A DNA stretch of 64,000 nt, from NCBI GenBank assembly GCA_025965195.1, contig JAOPXK010000059.1, forward strand, positions 1 through 64,000, given 5' to 3'. The stretch comes from Marmoricola sp. GTDB lineage: Bacteria; Actinomycetota; Actinomycetes; Propionibacteriales; Nocardioidaceae. The notes below the pieces were generated by a model. The model was not told the origin of the DNA, did not search any database, and was given only the letters and a program-made list of their open reading frames with translations. Position numbers and translations under genes: made by a program. Below are positions 56,640 through 64,000 of this stretch, in pieces; the first letter of the stretch is position 1; the number at the start of each line of letters is the position of its first letter.

Positions 56640-56671
56640 AACTCAACGGTCACGGGGGCCCAACTCAACGG
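56640..56671 (+). repeat. Two further AACTCAACGG repeats after the racemase gene
   Basis: Copies at 56640-56650 and 56662-56671, 22 bp apart, matching the arms at 55363 and 55410. Together the copies bracket the racemase gene. Confidence 0.7.
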
Positions 56672-56710
56672 GGAGGTGACTCAGACCACATACCTTGGAC
56701 TCTTGGACGT

Positions 56711-56727
56711 TGACAGTAATGCTGTCA
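56711..56727. promoter_or_regulatory. Inverted repeat TGACAG-N5-CTGTCA upstream of fadA
   Basis: Perfect 6-5-6 inverted repeat 110 bp before the fadA start, overlapping TTGACA, a good -35 sequence. Probable operator for a fatty-acid regulator. The region 56728-56837 holds no other clear element. Confidence 0.5.
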
Positions 56728-56837
56728 CAATCGGCGTGGGCGCGATGTTGCTTGTTGGCACATTGTCAGCCCCGGTTGCATCGCCCCGATGCGCCCACCG
56801 GTCCAACCCGGGACTCCTTTGAAAGTTGGGACGTTTC

Positions 56838-58052
56838 ATGGCAACAGAAGCATTCGTGTACGACGCGATCCGGACACCCAGAGGCAAGGGCAAGAAGGAC
56901 GGCTCCCTCCATGAGGTGAAGCCCGTCGAGCTCGTCGTCGGTCTCCTGGAGGAGATCCAGGCCCGCAACCCGAGCCTCGACCCGAACCGCATCGACGACG
57001 TCGTCCTCGGCGTGGTCTCCCCGGTCGGCGACCAGGGTGGCGACATCGCCAAGACGGCGGCCCTCGCGGCCGGCCTCCCCGACACTGTTGCCGGCGTCCA
57101 GCTGAACCGGTTCTGCGCGAGCGGGCTGGAGGCCGTCAACCAGGCCGCCGGTCGGGTCCGCGGCGGGTTCGAGGACCTGATCCTGGCCGGTGGTGTCGAG
57201 GCAATGAGCCGCGTCGCCATGGGCAGCGACGGTGGCGCCTGGGCATCCGACCCGCGTACGGCGTTCGGTACGTCGTTCGTCCCGCAGGGCATCGGCGCCG
57301 ACCTGATCGCGACCATCGAAGGCTTCTCCCGTGACGACGTCGACGCGTTCGCCGTCGAGTCCAACGCCCGGGCCGCGAAGGCATGGGCCAACGGCCTCTT
57401 CGCCCGCTCGGTGGTGCCGGTCAAGGACATCAACGGTGTGACCGTGCTCGACCACGACGAGTTCATCAAGCCCGAGTCGACCGTCGAGGGCCTCGCCAAG
57501 CTGAAGCCGTCGTTCGCCGGCATCGGCAAGGACGCAGGCTTCGACTCCGTCGCGCTCGAGAAGTACCACTGGATCGAGTCGATCAACCACGTCCACCACG
57601 CCGGCAACAGCTCTGGCATCGTCGATGGCGCCGCCCTGGTGGCCATCGGCTCCGAGCAGGTCGGCACCGACCTCGGCCTGACCCCGCGCGCCCGCATCGT
57701 CGCGACCGCGGTCTCCGGCGCCGACCCGACGATCATGCTGACCGGTCCGGCTCCGGCCGCCCGCAAGGCGCTGGCGAAGGCCGGTCTGGACGTCAAGGAC
57801 ATCGATCTCTTCGAGATCAACGAGGCCTTCGCCGCCGTGGCGATGCGCTTCATGAAGGACATGGGCATCTCCGACGAGATCACCAACGTCAACGGTGGGT
57901 CGATCGCAATGGGCCACCCGCTGGGTGCGACCGGCGCGATGATCCTGAGCATCGTGATCGACGAGCTCGAGCGGCGCGACCTGCGCTACGGCCTTGCCAC
58001 GTTGTGCGTGGGCGGCGGCATGGGCATCGCCACCATCGTCGAACGTGTGTGA
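56838..58052 (+). CDS. fadA: Acetyl-CoA acyltransferase (3-ketoacyl-CoA thiolase)
   Basis: A 404-residue thiolase that cleaves 3-ketoacyl-CoA to acetyl-CoA and a shortened acyl-CoA. The start [20 protein letters not shown] is the family opening. The nucleophilic Cys is in [20 protein letters not shown], the catalytic His in [20 protein letters not shown], and the second Cys in [15 protein letters not shown]. The ATG at 56838 has only a weak site. It is followed 65 bp later by fadB on the same strand, so the two form the fatty-acid oxidation operon, ending at a 16-bp terminator. Confidence 0.93.
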   Translation: MATEAFVYDAIRTPRGKGKKDGSLHEVKPVELVVGLLEEIQARNPSLDPNRIDDVVLGVVSPVGDQGGDIAKTAALAAGLPDTVAGVQLNRFCASGLEAVNQAAGRVRGGFEDLILAGGVEAMSRVAMGSDGGAWASDPRTAFGTSFVPQGIGADLIATIEGFSRDDVDAFAVESNARAAKAWANGLFARSVVPVKDINGVTVLDHDEFIKPESTVEGLAKLKPSFAGIGKDAGFDSVALEKYHWIESINHVHHAGNSSGIVDGAALVAIGSEQVGTDLGLTPRARIVATAVSGADPTIMLTGPAPAARKALAKAGLDVKDIDLFEINEAFAAVAMRFMKDMGISDEITNVNGGSIAMGHPLGATGAMILSIVIDELERRDLRYGLATLCVGGGMGIATIVERV

Positions 58053-58117
58053 CTGAGGCGCGCGAGGCACGACCGAGCAGACAACCCAACACAGCGTCTG
58101 AGAGACAAGAGACAACC

Positions 58118-60307
58118 ATGACTGAATCCGCAGTGAAGTACGAAAAGGGCGACGACAACATCGTCGTACTCACCCTCGATGACCCGTCGGCGAGCGCCAA
58201 CACGATGAACGACGCGTACCGCGAGTCGATGGCTGCCGCCGTCGACAAGCTGTACGCCGACAGGGACGACATCGACGGCGTGGTGATCACCAGCGCCAAG
58301 AAGACCTTCTTCGCCGGTGGCGACCTCAAGGCGATGGTGCTGGCGGGTCCCGACGACGCTCCTGAGATCTTCGCGATGGCAGAGGGCATCAAGAAGGACC
58401 TGCGTCGACTCGAGACGTTCGGGAAGCCCGTGGTCGCCGCGATCAACGGCGCTGCCCTCGGTGGCGGCCTGGAGATCACCCTGGCGTGTCACCACCGGAT
58501 CGTCGTGGATGACAACAGGGTCGAGCTGGGCCTGCCCGAGGTGACCCTCGGCCTGCTCCCGGGTGGCGGTGGAGTCACGCGGATCGTCCGGATGCTCGGC
58601 ATCCAGTCCGGTCTGATGGACGTCCTGCTCCAGGGACCGCGCTTCAAGCCCGCGGCTGCCAAGGAGAAGGGCCTCGTCGACGAGCTCGTCTCGACTCGCG
58701 AAGAGCTGGTCCCCGCTGCCAAGGCGTGGATCGTGGCCAACAAGGGCAACCCGGATGCGGCCACCAACCCGTGGGACCGCCAGGGCTACCGGATGCCCGG
58801 TGGCACTCCGTCCACCCCAGCGCTCGCGGCCTTCCTGCCGGCGTTCCCGGCGATGCTTCGTGCGCAGGTCAAGGGTGCCGACTACCCGGCGCCGAAGGCG
58901 ATCATGGCCGCCGCCATCGAGGGCGCGCAGGTCGACATCGACACCGCGAGCCGCATCGAGTCGCGTTACCTGACCGAGCTCATCGTCGGTCAGAACTCGA
59001 AGAACATGATCCAGGCGTTCTTCTTCGACCTGTCCGCGATCAACTCCGGGTCGCTCCGTCCGAAGGGCATTGCGAAGTTCACCGCCACCAAGGTCGGCGT
59101 ACTCGGCGCGGGAATGATGGGCGCCGGCATCGCGTACTCGTGCGCCATGGCCGGGATGGAGGTCGTCCTCAAGGACGTCGCCCAGGAGTCGGCGGAGAAG
59201 GGCAAGTCCTACTCGGACAACCTGCTCAGCAAGGCCGTCGCGCGCGGCAGGATGGACGAGGCGAAGAAGCAGACGATCCTCGACCGGATCACGGCCACCG
59301 CCGAGGCGAACGACCTCAAGGGCTGCGACCTGGTCATCGAGGCCGTCTTCGAGGACCCGAAGCTCAAGCACCAGGTCTTCGGCGAGATCGAGGACGTCGT
59401 GAATGCCGATGCCTTGCTCTGCTCGAACACCTCCTCGCTGCCGATCACCGGTCTGGCCGAGGGGATCAGCCGGCCGAAGGACTTCATCGGCCTGCACTTC
59501 TTCTCACCGGTCGACAAGATGCCGCTGGTCGAGATCATCTAGGGCAAGGAGACCTCCGACGAGGCGGTCGCCAAGGCCATCGACGTGGTGCTCGCGATCC
59601 GCAAGGTCCCGATCGTCGTCAACGACAGCCGCGGCTTCTACACCAGCCGGGTCATCGGCACGATGATCTACGAAGGCATCGGCATGCTGGCCGAGGGCGT
59701 CCACCCGATGTCGATCGAGCGCGCTGCCACCTCGGCCGGCTACCCGGTCGGTCCGCTGCAGATCTCCGACGAGCTCAACATGGAGACGATGCAGAAGATC
59801 AGCAAGGCCACCAAGGAAGGTGACCTCGCCGACGGCAAGCAGCCGATCTCGCACCCCGGTGACGAGATCATCGATGGCATGATCGCCGCCGGCCGCCCCA
59901 GCAAGCTCAAGGGCGCGGGCTTCTACGACTACGACGAATCAGGTCGGCGTACGACGATCTGGGCCGGTCTCACCGAGAGGTTCCCGTCGAAGGACGAGCC
60001 GGCCGACATCGCCGACCTGCGTGACCGGTACCTCTTCATCGAGGCGCTCGAGACCGCGAAGTGCTTCGAGGAGGGCGTCATCGAGTCGGCTGCGTTCGCC
60101 AACATAGGCTCGATCATGGGCATTGGCTACCCCGCCCTGACCGGAGGCACGGTTCAGTTCATGAACGGCTACGAAGGCAAGGCCGGGCGCGGTCTCACCG
60201 GATTCGTCGCCCGGGCCCGTGAGCTCGCCGCGGCCCACGGTCCGCGCTTCGAGCCCACCGCCCGCCTGGTCGAGATGGCTGAGAAGGGTGAGTCCTTCCC
60301 CGCCTGA
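58118..60307 (+). pseudogene. fadB: fadB, 3-hydroxyacyl-CoA dehydrogenase/enoyl-CoA hydratase fusion, interrupted by an in-frame amber codon
   Basis: Full frame of 730 codons for the two-domain beta-oxidation enzyme. The N-terminal crotonase domain (about 1-190) has NGAALGGGLEITLACHHRIV and LPEVTLGLLPGGGGVTRIVR. The NAD-binding domain (about 325-500) begins VGVLGAGMMGAGIAYSCAMA. Codon 475 (59540-59542) is TAG, in the motif FFSPVDKMPLVEII-stop-GKETSDEAV, where relatives have Lys. The frame then continues cleanly (VVNDSRGFYTSRVIGTMIYE) to 60307. Only one base change (AAG to TAG) is needed. Translation would stop at 474 residues and lose the dehydrogenase C-terminal domain; the 3' part could restart at GTG 59585. 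Sequencing error, recent mutation or readthrough remain possible. Confidence 0.85.
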
Positions 60308-60356
60308 TCCGGCCAACCGCCCACCAGCTCGACAGCTCGAACAAGCTCGAACAGTC

Positions 60357-60399
60357 ACCGGCCCGGCAACAGTCATCCCCTGCCTGTTGCCGGGCCGGT
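60357..60399 (+). terminator. Strong hairpin terminator after fadB
   Basis: ACCGGCCCGGCAACAG pairs perfectly with its complement (60384-60399) around an 11-nt loop. It starts 50 bp after the fadB stop. Three copies of AGCTCGA lie just before it. Confidence 0.75.
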
Positions 60400-60472
60400 C
60401 CCATTCCGCCTGATTGGGCCATGGTGGCTGGCCGAACGGTCAGGAGTTGGAGGCCGAGAACCCATTCGGGGG

Positions 60473-61225
60473 GTGGTTGGTGGCAACGTCGTCCACACTC
60501 GTTCTGTGGAGGGTATAGAGGGACAAGGGCGGATCGAGATCCGTGACCTGTGGGTGCGCTTCGGCACGGTCGACGCCGTCAAGGGCGTGTCCTTCATGAC
60601 GTACGCCGGTCGGTCGACCGCTCTCCTCGGCAGGAACGGCGCCGGCAAGTCCACGACCATGCGCGTGCTCGCAGGGGTCATCCCCCCGACGAGTGGCGAG
60701 GTGATCGTCAACGGGGTCGACGTACGTCGCGATCCGCTGACCGTGAAGCGGGCTACCGGCTACTGCCCGGACGTCGGCGGTCTGGTGCCTCGCGCGACGC
60801 CATGGGAGCACCTCCAGCTGGCGGCAAGGCTGCGACGGCTCGAGGGCTGGGAGGACCGGGGGCGCGACCTCCTCGAGCGGTTCGACCTCGGCGATGCCGC
60901 GCAGCGAGTGACGGCCGGCTTCAGCCATGGCATGGGTCGGCGGCTGAGCGTCGTCCTTGCAGCCTTCCACCAGCCCGACGTGCTCCTGCTCGATGAACCC
61001 TTCGACGGTGTCGACCCGCTCGGCGTCGAGGCGACGCTCGAGGTGATCGCGGATGCCCGCGCCCGCGGGGCGATCGTCCTCGTGTCGACCCATCTGCGCG
61101 ATCTGGCGATGCAAGCCTGCGAGTCAGCCCTGGTTCTCCGCGGCGGATCGGCTGTCGCGTCCCTGAAGTCCGAGGAGCTCATGGGTGAGGAGGGCGCAGG
61201 TGCCTACCGAGCTCTCCTGGACTGA
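60473..61225 (+). CDS. ABC transporter ATP-binding protein
   Basis: A 250-residue ABC ATPase. Walker A is LLGRNGAGKSTTMRVLAG (about 50-67), the Q-loop region is GYCPDVGGLVPRATPWEHLQ, the signature is FSHGMGRRLSVVLAAF, and Walker B is VLLLDEPFDGVDPLG. The H-loop His is in LVSTHLRDLAMQ. The layout matches exporters of the DRA/CcmA type. The start is GTG 60473 or GTG 60506; neither has a strong site. Its last 26 nt overlap the permease gene, so both are one exporter. The substrate (drug, lipid or antibiotic) is unknown. Confidence 0.9.
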   Translation: MVGGNVVHTRSVEGIEGQGRIEIRDLWVRFGTVDAVKGVSFMTYAGRSTALLGRNGAGKSTTMRVLAGVIPPTSGEVIVNGVDVRRDPLTVKRATGYCPDVGGLVPRATPWEHLQLAARLRRLEGWEDRGRDLLERFDLGDAAQRVTAGFSHGMGRRLSVVLAAFHQPDVLLLDEPFDGVDPLGVEATLEVIADARARGAIVLVSTHLRDLAMQACESALVLRGGSAVASLKSEELMGEEGAGAYRALLD

Positions 61226-62732
61226 GTTCCGTCAGGCGTTCGGCGACCTGCGCGCGCTGCTGGCGTTCCGCAGCAGCGGCCTCGCCCGGAAGAACCGTCG
61301 ACGGCTCAGGATCGGGGCCGGACTGGTCGTGGTGCTGACCATCGCGGCCATCATCGGACCGGCGTACGCCAACGAGCTCCTGGACGGCAAGCGCGCGGGC
61401 ACCTTCGTTGCACTGCTGCCGTCGTTCTACCTCGGGTTCTGCCTGCTCTCCGTGGTCTCGGCGGCGGCCTCCGGCGGTGGCCGTGAGGTCGTGCCCAGGG
61501 AACAGGCCGTCGCGTTCCCGGTCTCGACGACCGTCGAGCACCTGGGCGCGCTACTGATGGCGCCGCTCAACATCGCGTGGTTCATCCAGGGCTGGACGAT
61601 CCTGGGACTGACGGCGTACGTCTTCGGCCCGCACCGGCTCCCGCTGGTGATCGCGCCGGTGCTGATCTGGCTGTTCACCGCGACCGCCCTGGCGCAGGTC
61701 GTCGGCTGGATGCTCGAGTGGATCCGACGTGGCCAGCAGGGCATCATCGTCGCCCGGCTGATCGTCGGCGCCACCATCTCCGCCGTACTGAGCCTGATCC
61801 TCCTGCAACAGATCACGCACCTCCTCGACAAGAGTCCGACGGTGCAGATCCTGCTGGTCGAGGACTACGGCGCGGGAGGCGTCTGGTGGCACTGGCTGCT
61901 CGGGGTGATCGTGCTGGTGGCGATCGGGTTGGGCGCGGTGCTGCTCGGCACGGTCCCGGCGAGGCTCGCACTGCACCGGCCGTTGCGCGAGGAGCTCCGG
62001 CTCGAGTCGAGCCGGCACCAGCCCCGTCAGAATCCGGGGTCGGACCTGGCCGCCATGGTGCGCGTTGACCGCTCGGCGATCTGGCGGTCGGTCCCGTTGC
62101 GGCGGGGCCTGGTCGTGCTGGCCCTGACGCCGGGGCTGGTGGCCGTGGCCGGCAACCTGCGGTGGGGCACCATCACGATCCTGCCCGGCCTGGTGGTGTC
62201 TGGTGGGGCACTGCTCTTCGGGGTGAACTCGTGGTGCCTCGACGGGCGGGGTGCGCTCTGGCGCGACAGTCTCCCGGCTAGTCCGCAGCTGGCGTTCATC
62301 TCCCGGGTGGTCGTGCTGGCGGAGGTACTTCTCGTCGCGGCGGTCGTGACCATCGTGCTCGCCACGCTTCGGGCCGGCACCCCGACTCTCGGCGAGGCGG
62401 CGGCACTTGCCTGCGCCACCGTCGTGGTGATCGGGCAGGTTGTCTCGACCTCGATGCGCTGGTCGGTCACCCGGCCGTTCGCCGTCGACATGCGCAGCGC
62501 CCGGGCCACGCCCGCACCACCGGTCGTGATGGCCGGCTACAGCGCTCGACTGGCGATCTGGACGACCCTGACCGGGCTGATCTTCTCCGGGTTGGCCGAG
62601 GTGGACTGGAACTACTCGGTGACCTTCGCACTGCCGATGCTCGGGTGGTCGGTCTACCGGCTCAGCCGTACGGCGAAGCAGTGGGCTGTCCCGGAGATCC
62701 GCTCGACGGTCATCGCAACTGTCTCCAGCTGA
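61200..62732 (+). CDS. ABC-2-type membrane permease
   Basis: A 510-residue integral membrane protein with about ten to twelve TM helices in two halves (about 45-230 and 285-500). The start ELSWTEFRQAFGDLRALLAF is cytoplasmic. It pairs with the ATPase gene it overlaps by 26 bp. The GTG at 61200 is chosen because GAGGAGGG lies 6 nt upstream; a GTG at 61185 is in frame but lacks a site. I do not recognise a specific subfamily; the closest picture is an actinobacterial exporter permease. A short hairpin (62747-62762) separates it from the convergent lipoprotein gene. Confidence 0.85.
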   Translation: MPTELSWTEFRQAFGDLRALLAFRSSGLARKNRRRLRIGAGLVVVLTIAAIIGPAYANELLDGKRAGTFVALLPSFYLGFCLLSVVSAAASGGGREVVPREQAVAFPVSTTVEHLGALLMAPLNIAWFIQGWTILGLTAYVFGPHRLPLVIAPVLIWLFTATALAQVVGWMLEWIRRGQQGIIVARLIVGATISAVLSLILLQQITHLLDKSPTVQILLVEDYGAGGVWWHWLLGVIVLVAIGLGAVLLGTVPARLALHRPLREELRLESSRHQPRQNPGSDLAAMVRVDRSAIWRSVPLRRGLVVLALTPGLVAVAGNLRWGTITILPGLVVSGGALLFGVNSWCLDGRGALWRDSLPASPQLAFISRVVVLAEVLLVAAVVTIVLATLRAGTPTLGEAAALACATVVVIGQVVSTSMRWSVTRPFAVDMRSARATPAPPVVMAGYSARLAIWTTLTGLIFSGLAEVDWNYSVTFALPMLGWSVYRLSRTAKQWAVPEIRSTVIATVSS

Positions 62733-62746
62733 CGTCGAACAGATCT

Positions 62747-62762
62747 CCGGGCACTGGCCCGG
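62747..62762. terminator. Small hairpin between convergent genes
   Basis: CCGGGC pairs with GCCCGG around ACTG, placed between the permease stop (62732) and the lipoprotein stop (62775). Confidence 0.45.
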
Positions 62763-62774
62763 CTACTTCGTGGC

Positions 62775-63347
62775 CTACTTCTTGGTGGCCTTCTTCGTCG
62801 GGGACGGGGACGGGGTCGCCGTCGTCGCGGACGTCTCGCACTTCGTGACGCTGGCCGAGATCGCCTGGGTCAGGGCCGCATCGGTTGTCTGCGTGACCTG
62901 TCCGACGAGGAGCTTCTTGACGTCGGAGTCCTTCACCGCGGACTTCAGGCAAGGCAGCAGCTTGGTCCCGTCGAGCGCGGGGTTCGACTTGACCATCGCG
63001 TCAACCTGAAGCTTCCAGAAGTCGACACAACCGAGGTAGGAGTCGGCGTACTTGCCAGCCACATCGGCGGTCAGCTTGGAGGGGCCCGTCGTGGAGGGCA
63101 CCCCCTTCGAGTCGATCATCTTTGCCTTCTTCAGGCCGGCGACGCCGATCTTCGTGACCATGCCGGTCGAGAAGCAGTCAGCCTGCTTCTTCGTCAGGGT
63201 GCCCGAGGAATCCTTCTGGAGGGTGGACGAGAGCGTGTCGGCGACCTTCTGGTCTGCCTTGCTCAGCTTGTCGCTGCTGCCGCCACAGGCGGTGCTCATG
63301 AAAAGCACGAGTAGGGCGGTCGCAACGACCAGGGTTGCCTTCTTCAA
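62775..63347 (-). CDS. Secreted lipoprotein with Ser/Thr-rich C-terminus
   Basis: A 190-residue exported protein. The N-terminus KKATLVVATALLVLFMSTAC is a lipoprotein signal with Cys21 as the lipid site. The mature part is helical, with four more Cys (ADCFSTGM, YLGCVDFWKL, LLPCLKSAVK, VTKCETSAT), and ends in the low-complexity tail TATPSPSPTKKATKK. The TTG start at 63347 is supported by GGAG 6 nt upstream, while the open frame runs further without similarity. No family is recognised. A small DUF-like periplasmic protein is likely. Confidence 0.7.
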   Translation of the reverse strand: MKKATLVVATALLVLFMSTACGGSSDKLSKADQKVADTLSSTLQKDSSGTLTKKQADCFSTGMVTKIGVAGLKKAKMIDSKGVPSTTGPSKLTADVAGKYADSYLGCVDFWKLQVDAMVKSNPALDGTKLLPCLKSAVKDSDVKKLLVGQVTQTTDAALTQAISASVTKCETSATTATPSPSPTKKATKK

Positions 63348-63477
63348 GAGGTACTCCGTTTCCAATCCGGGGACAGGCACGCACGTGCCCGGCCATTGGC
63401 ACAGCCTGCCTGAGATACCTGTGAGACCAAAGTTGGAGTCCGTCAGTCGGTCCGTGTCGCGCATCGGTGGTCGTGGC

Positions 63478-63483
63478 TAGGGT
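63478..63483 (+). promoter_or_regulatory. Leaderless -10 box for the 63490 gene
   Basis: TAGGGT is followed by 6 nt and the ATG at 63490. Confidence 0.55.
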
Positions 63484-63489
63484 CACTGC

Positions 63490-64000
63490 ATGGACTTCTC
63501 GCCCTCGCCCCGAGCCGCCGAGCTCACCGCCCGCGTCGCAGACTTCGTGAAGACGCAGATCGAGCCGATCGAGGAGCAGTATCACCGTGACGTCGATGCG
63601 CTCCGTGCGGAAGGCAGGCAGTGGGAGGAGCTGCCGGTCCTCGAGGAGCTGCGCGCCAAGGCGCGGGCGCTGGGGCTCTGGAACCTCTTCCTGCCAGCCG
63701 GCCACGAGCTCGACTATGCCAAGCAGTTCGGCACCGACGGAGGTGCCGGACTGTCGAACGTCGACTACGCACCACTCGCGGAGCAGATGGGCCGGTCGTT
63801 CATCGCGCCGTACGTCTTCAACTGCAACGCGCCCGACACCGGCAACATGGAAGTGCTCCTCAAGTACGGCGATGAGGCGCAGCGCAGCGAGTGGCTGGAG
63901 CCGTTGCTCGACGGCCGGATCAGGTCGGCGTTCACCATGACCGAGCCGGCTGTTGCCTCATCCGACGCCACCAACATGGCCGCTACCGCCGTGGTCGACG
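63490..64000 (+). CDS. Acyl-CoA dehydrogenase (FadE type), 3' end outside the window
   Basis: The first 170 codons of an acyl-CoA dehydrogenase-like gene that runs off the right edge. The N-terminal helical domain is visible (RVADFVKTQIEPIEEQYHRD, then NVDYAPLAEQMGRSFIAPYV), and the start of the beta domain has IRSAFTMTEPAVASSDATNM, which matches the FAD-contact motif of the family. The N-terminal helix pattern with RQWEELPVLEELRAKARALG is like the FadE sterol and long-chain group. The ATG is 6 nt after TAGGGT. The catalytic Glu lies outside the window. Confidence 0.88.
   Translation, partial: MDFSPSPRAAELTARVADFVKTQIEPIEEQYHRDVDALRAEGRQWEELPVLEELRAKARALGLWNLFLPAGHELDYAKQFGTDGGAGLSNVDYAPLAEQMGRSFIAPYVFNCNAPDTGNMEVLLKYGDEAQRSEWLEPLLDGRIRSAFTMTEPAVASSDATNMAATAVVD

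Noticed and set aside
57986-59497. Minus-strand frame of 503 codons opposite fadB
   Set aside because: Antisense shadow of the fadB coding sequence.
59540-59542. Pyrrolysine or other recoding at the fadB amber codon
   Set aside because: No pyl genes are visible, the position is a Lys in relatives, and FadB is not a known pyrrolysine protein.

Overview
The window reads as chromosome from a high-G+C actinobacterium, most likely a member of the Nocardioidaceae (Nocardioides or a close relative). The reasons are the strongly G/C-biased third codon positions, many GTG starts, many genes without a ribosome binding site, mycothiol-synthase-like GNAT proteins, PPOX/F420-type flavin proteins, several fatty-acid beta-oxidation genes, and short dispersed repeats of a kind seen in Nocardioidaceae intergenic DNA. 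I see no rRNA, tRNA, CRISPR array, prophage, integrase or transposase. Genes are densely packed and no stretch longer than 300 bases lacks a gene.

Layout. 1-9 kb: a partial sensor-kinase-like gene and a divergent MMPL exporter separated by a perfect 20-bp palindrome; an NTF2-fold enzyme; a homocysteine methyltransferase pair; an ECF sigma factor with a membrane anti-sigma-like partner; small enzymes. 9-24 kb: secreted proteins (M36 metallopeptidase, penicillin acylase, SGNH lipase), a small alarmone synthetase, a PAP2 phosphatase followed by a 98-bp palindrome, a sugar transferase coupled to a GAPDH-like dehydrogenase, and an MFS exporter. 24-35 kb: a SigG-like sigma factor, a reductase with a KstR-like operator, a TetR/FAD-dehydrogenase/SDR operon with tandem operators, a lipoprotein PBP, DoxX and an esterase. 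35-43 kb: zwf, an acyl-CoA dehydrogenase, a Ni/Co permease with a Nur-like box, and glpD-TetR divergent from an alkyl-DHAP-synthase-like flavoprotein (same order as glpD1-Rv2250c-Rv2251 of Mycobacterium tuberculosis). 43-50 kb: pirin, a repeat-rich secreted protein, and an operon of a 2H phosphoesterase, an ABC ATPase with a degenerate P-loop, and a YhgE/Pip membrane protein. 50-64 kb: a PadR-fadH-MBL operon, a cupin/TetR pair, an alpha-methylacyl-CoA racemase, fadA-fadB with fadB cut by an in-frame amber codon, an ABC-2 exporter, a lipoprotein and a partial acyl-CoA dehydrogenase.

How the genes fit together. Acyl-CoA dehydrogenases, racemase, dienoyl-CoA reductase, thiolase, FadB and the ketosteroid-dehydrogenase-like flavoprotein point to catabolism of branched or unsaturated fatty acids or sterol side chains, controlled by several local TetR/PadR repressors. 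GlpD with the ADPS-like flavoprotein suggests glycerophosphate or ether-lipid chemistry.

The most notable sequence signals are the amber codon in fadB; a leaderless promoter signature (TANNNT then 6-7 nt then the start codon) at 17 genes; the nested palindrome and 21-bp tandem repeats at 14.8 kb; a 32-bp-periodic repeat with direct and inverted halves at 42.9-43.1 kb; a divergent operator whose outer bases are the two start codons at 41.3 kb; a dispersed repeat inserted in frame in an MBL-fold gene; and the degenerate ABC ATPase operon. Functions are read from motifs recalled from known families; no database search was run.
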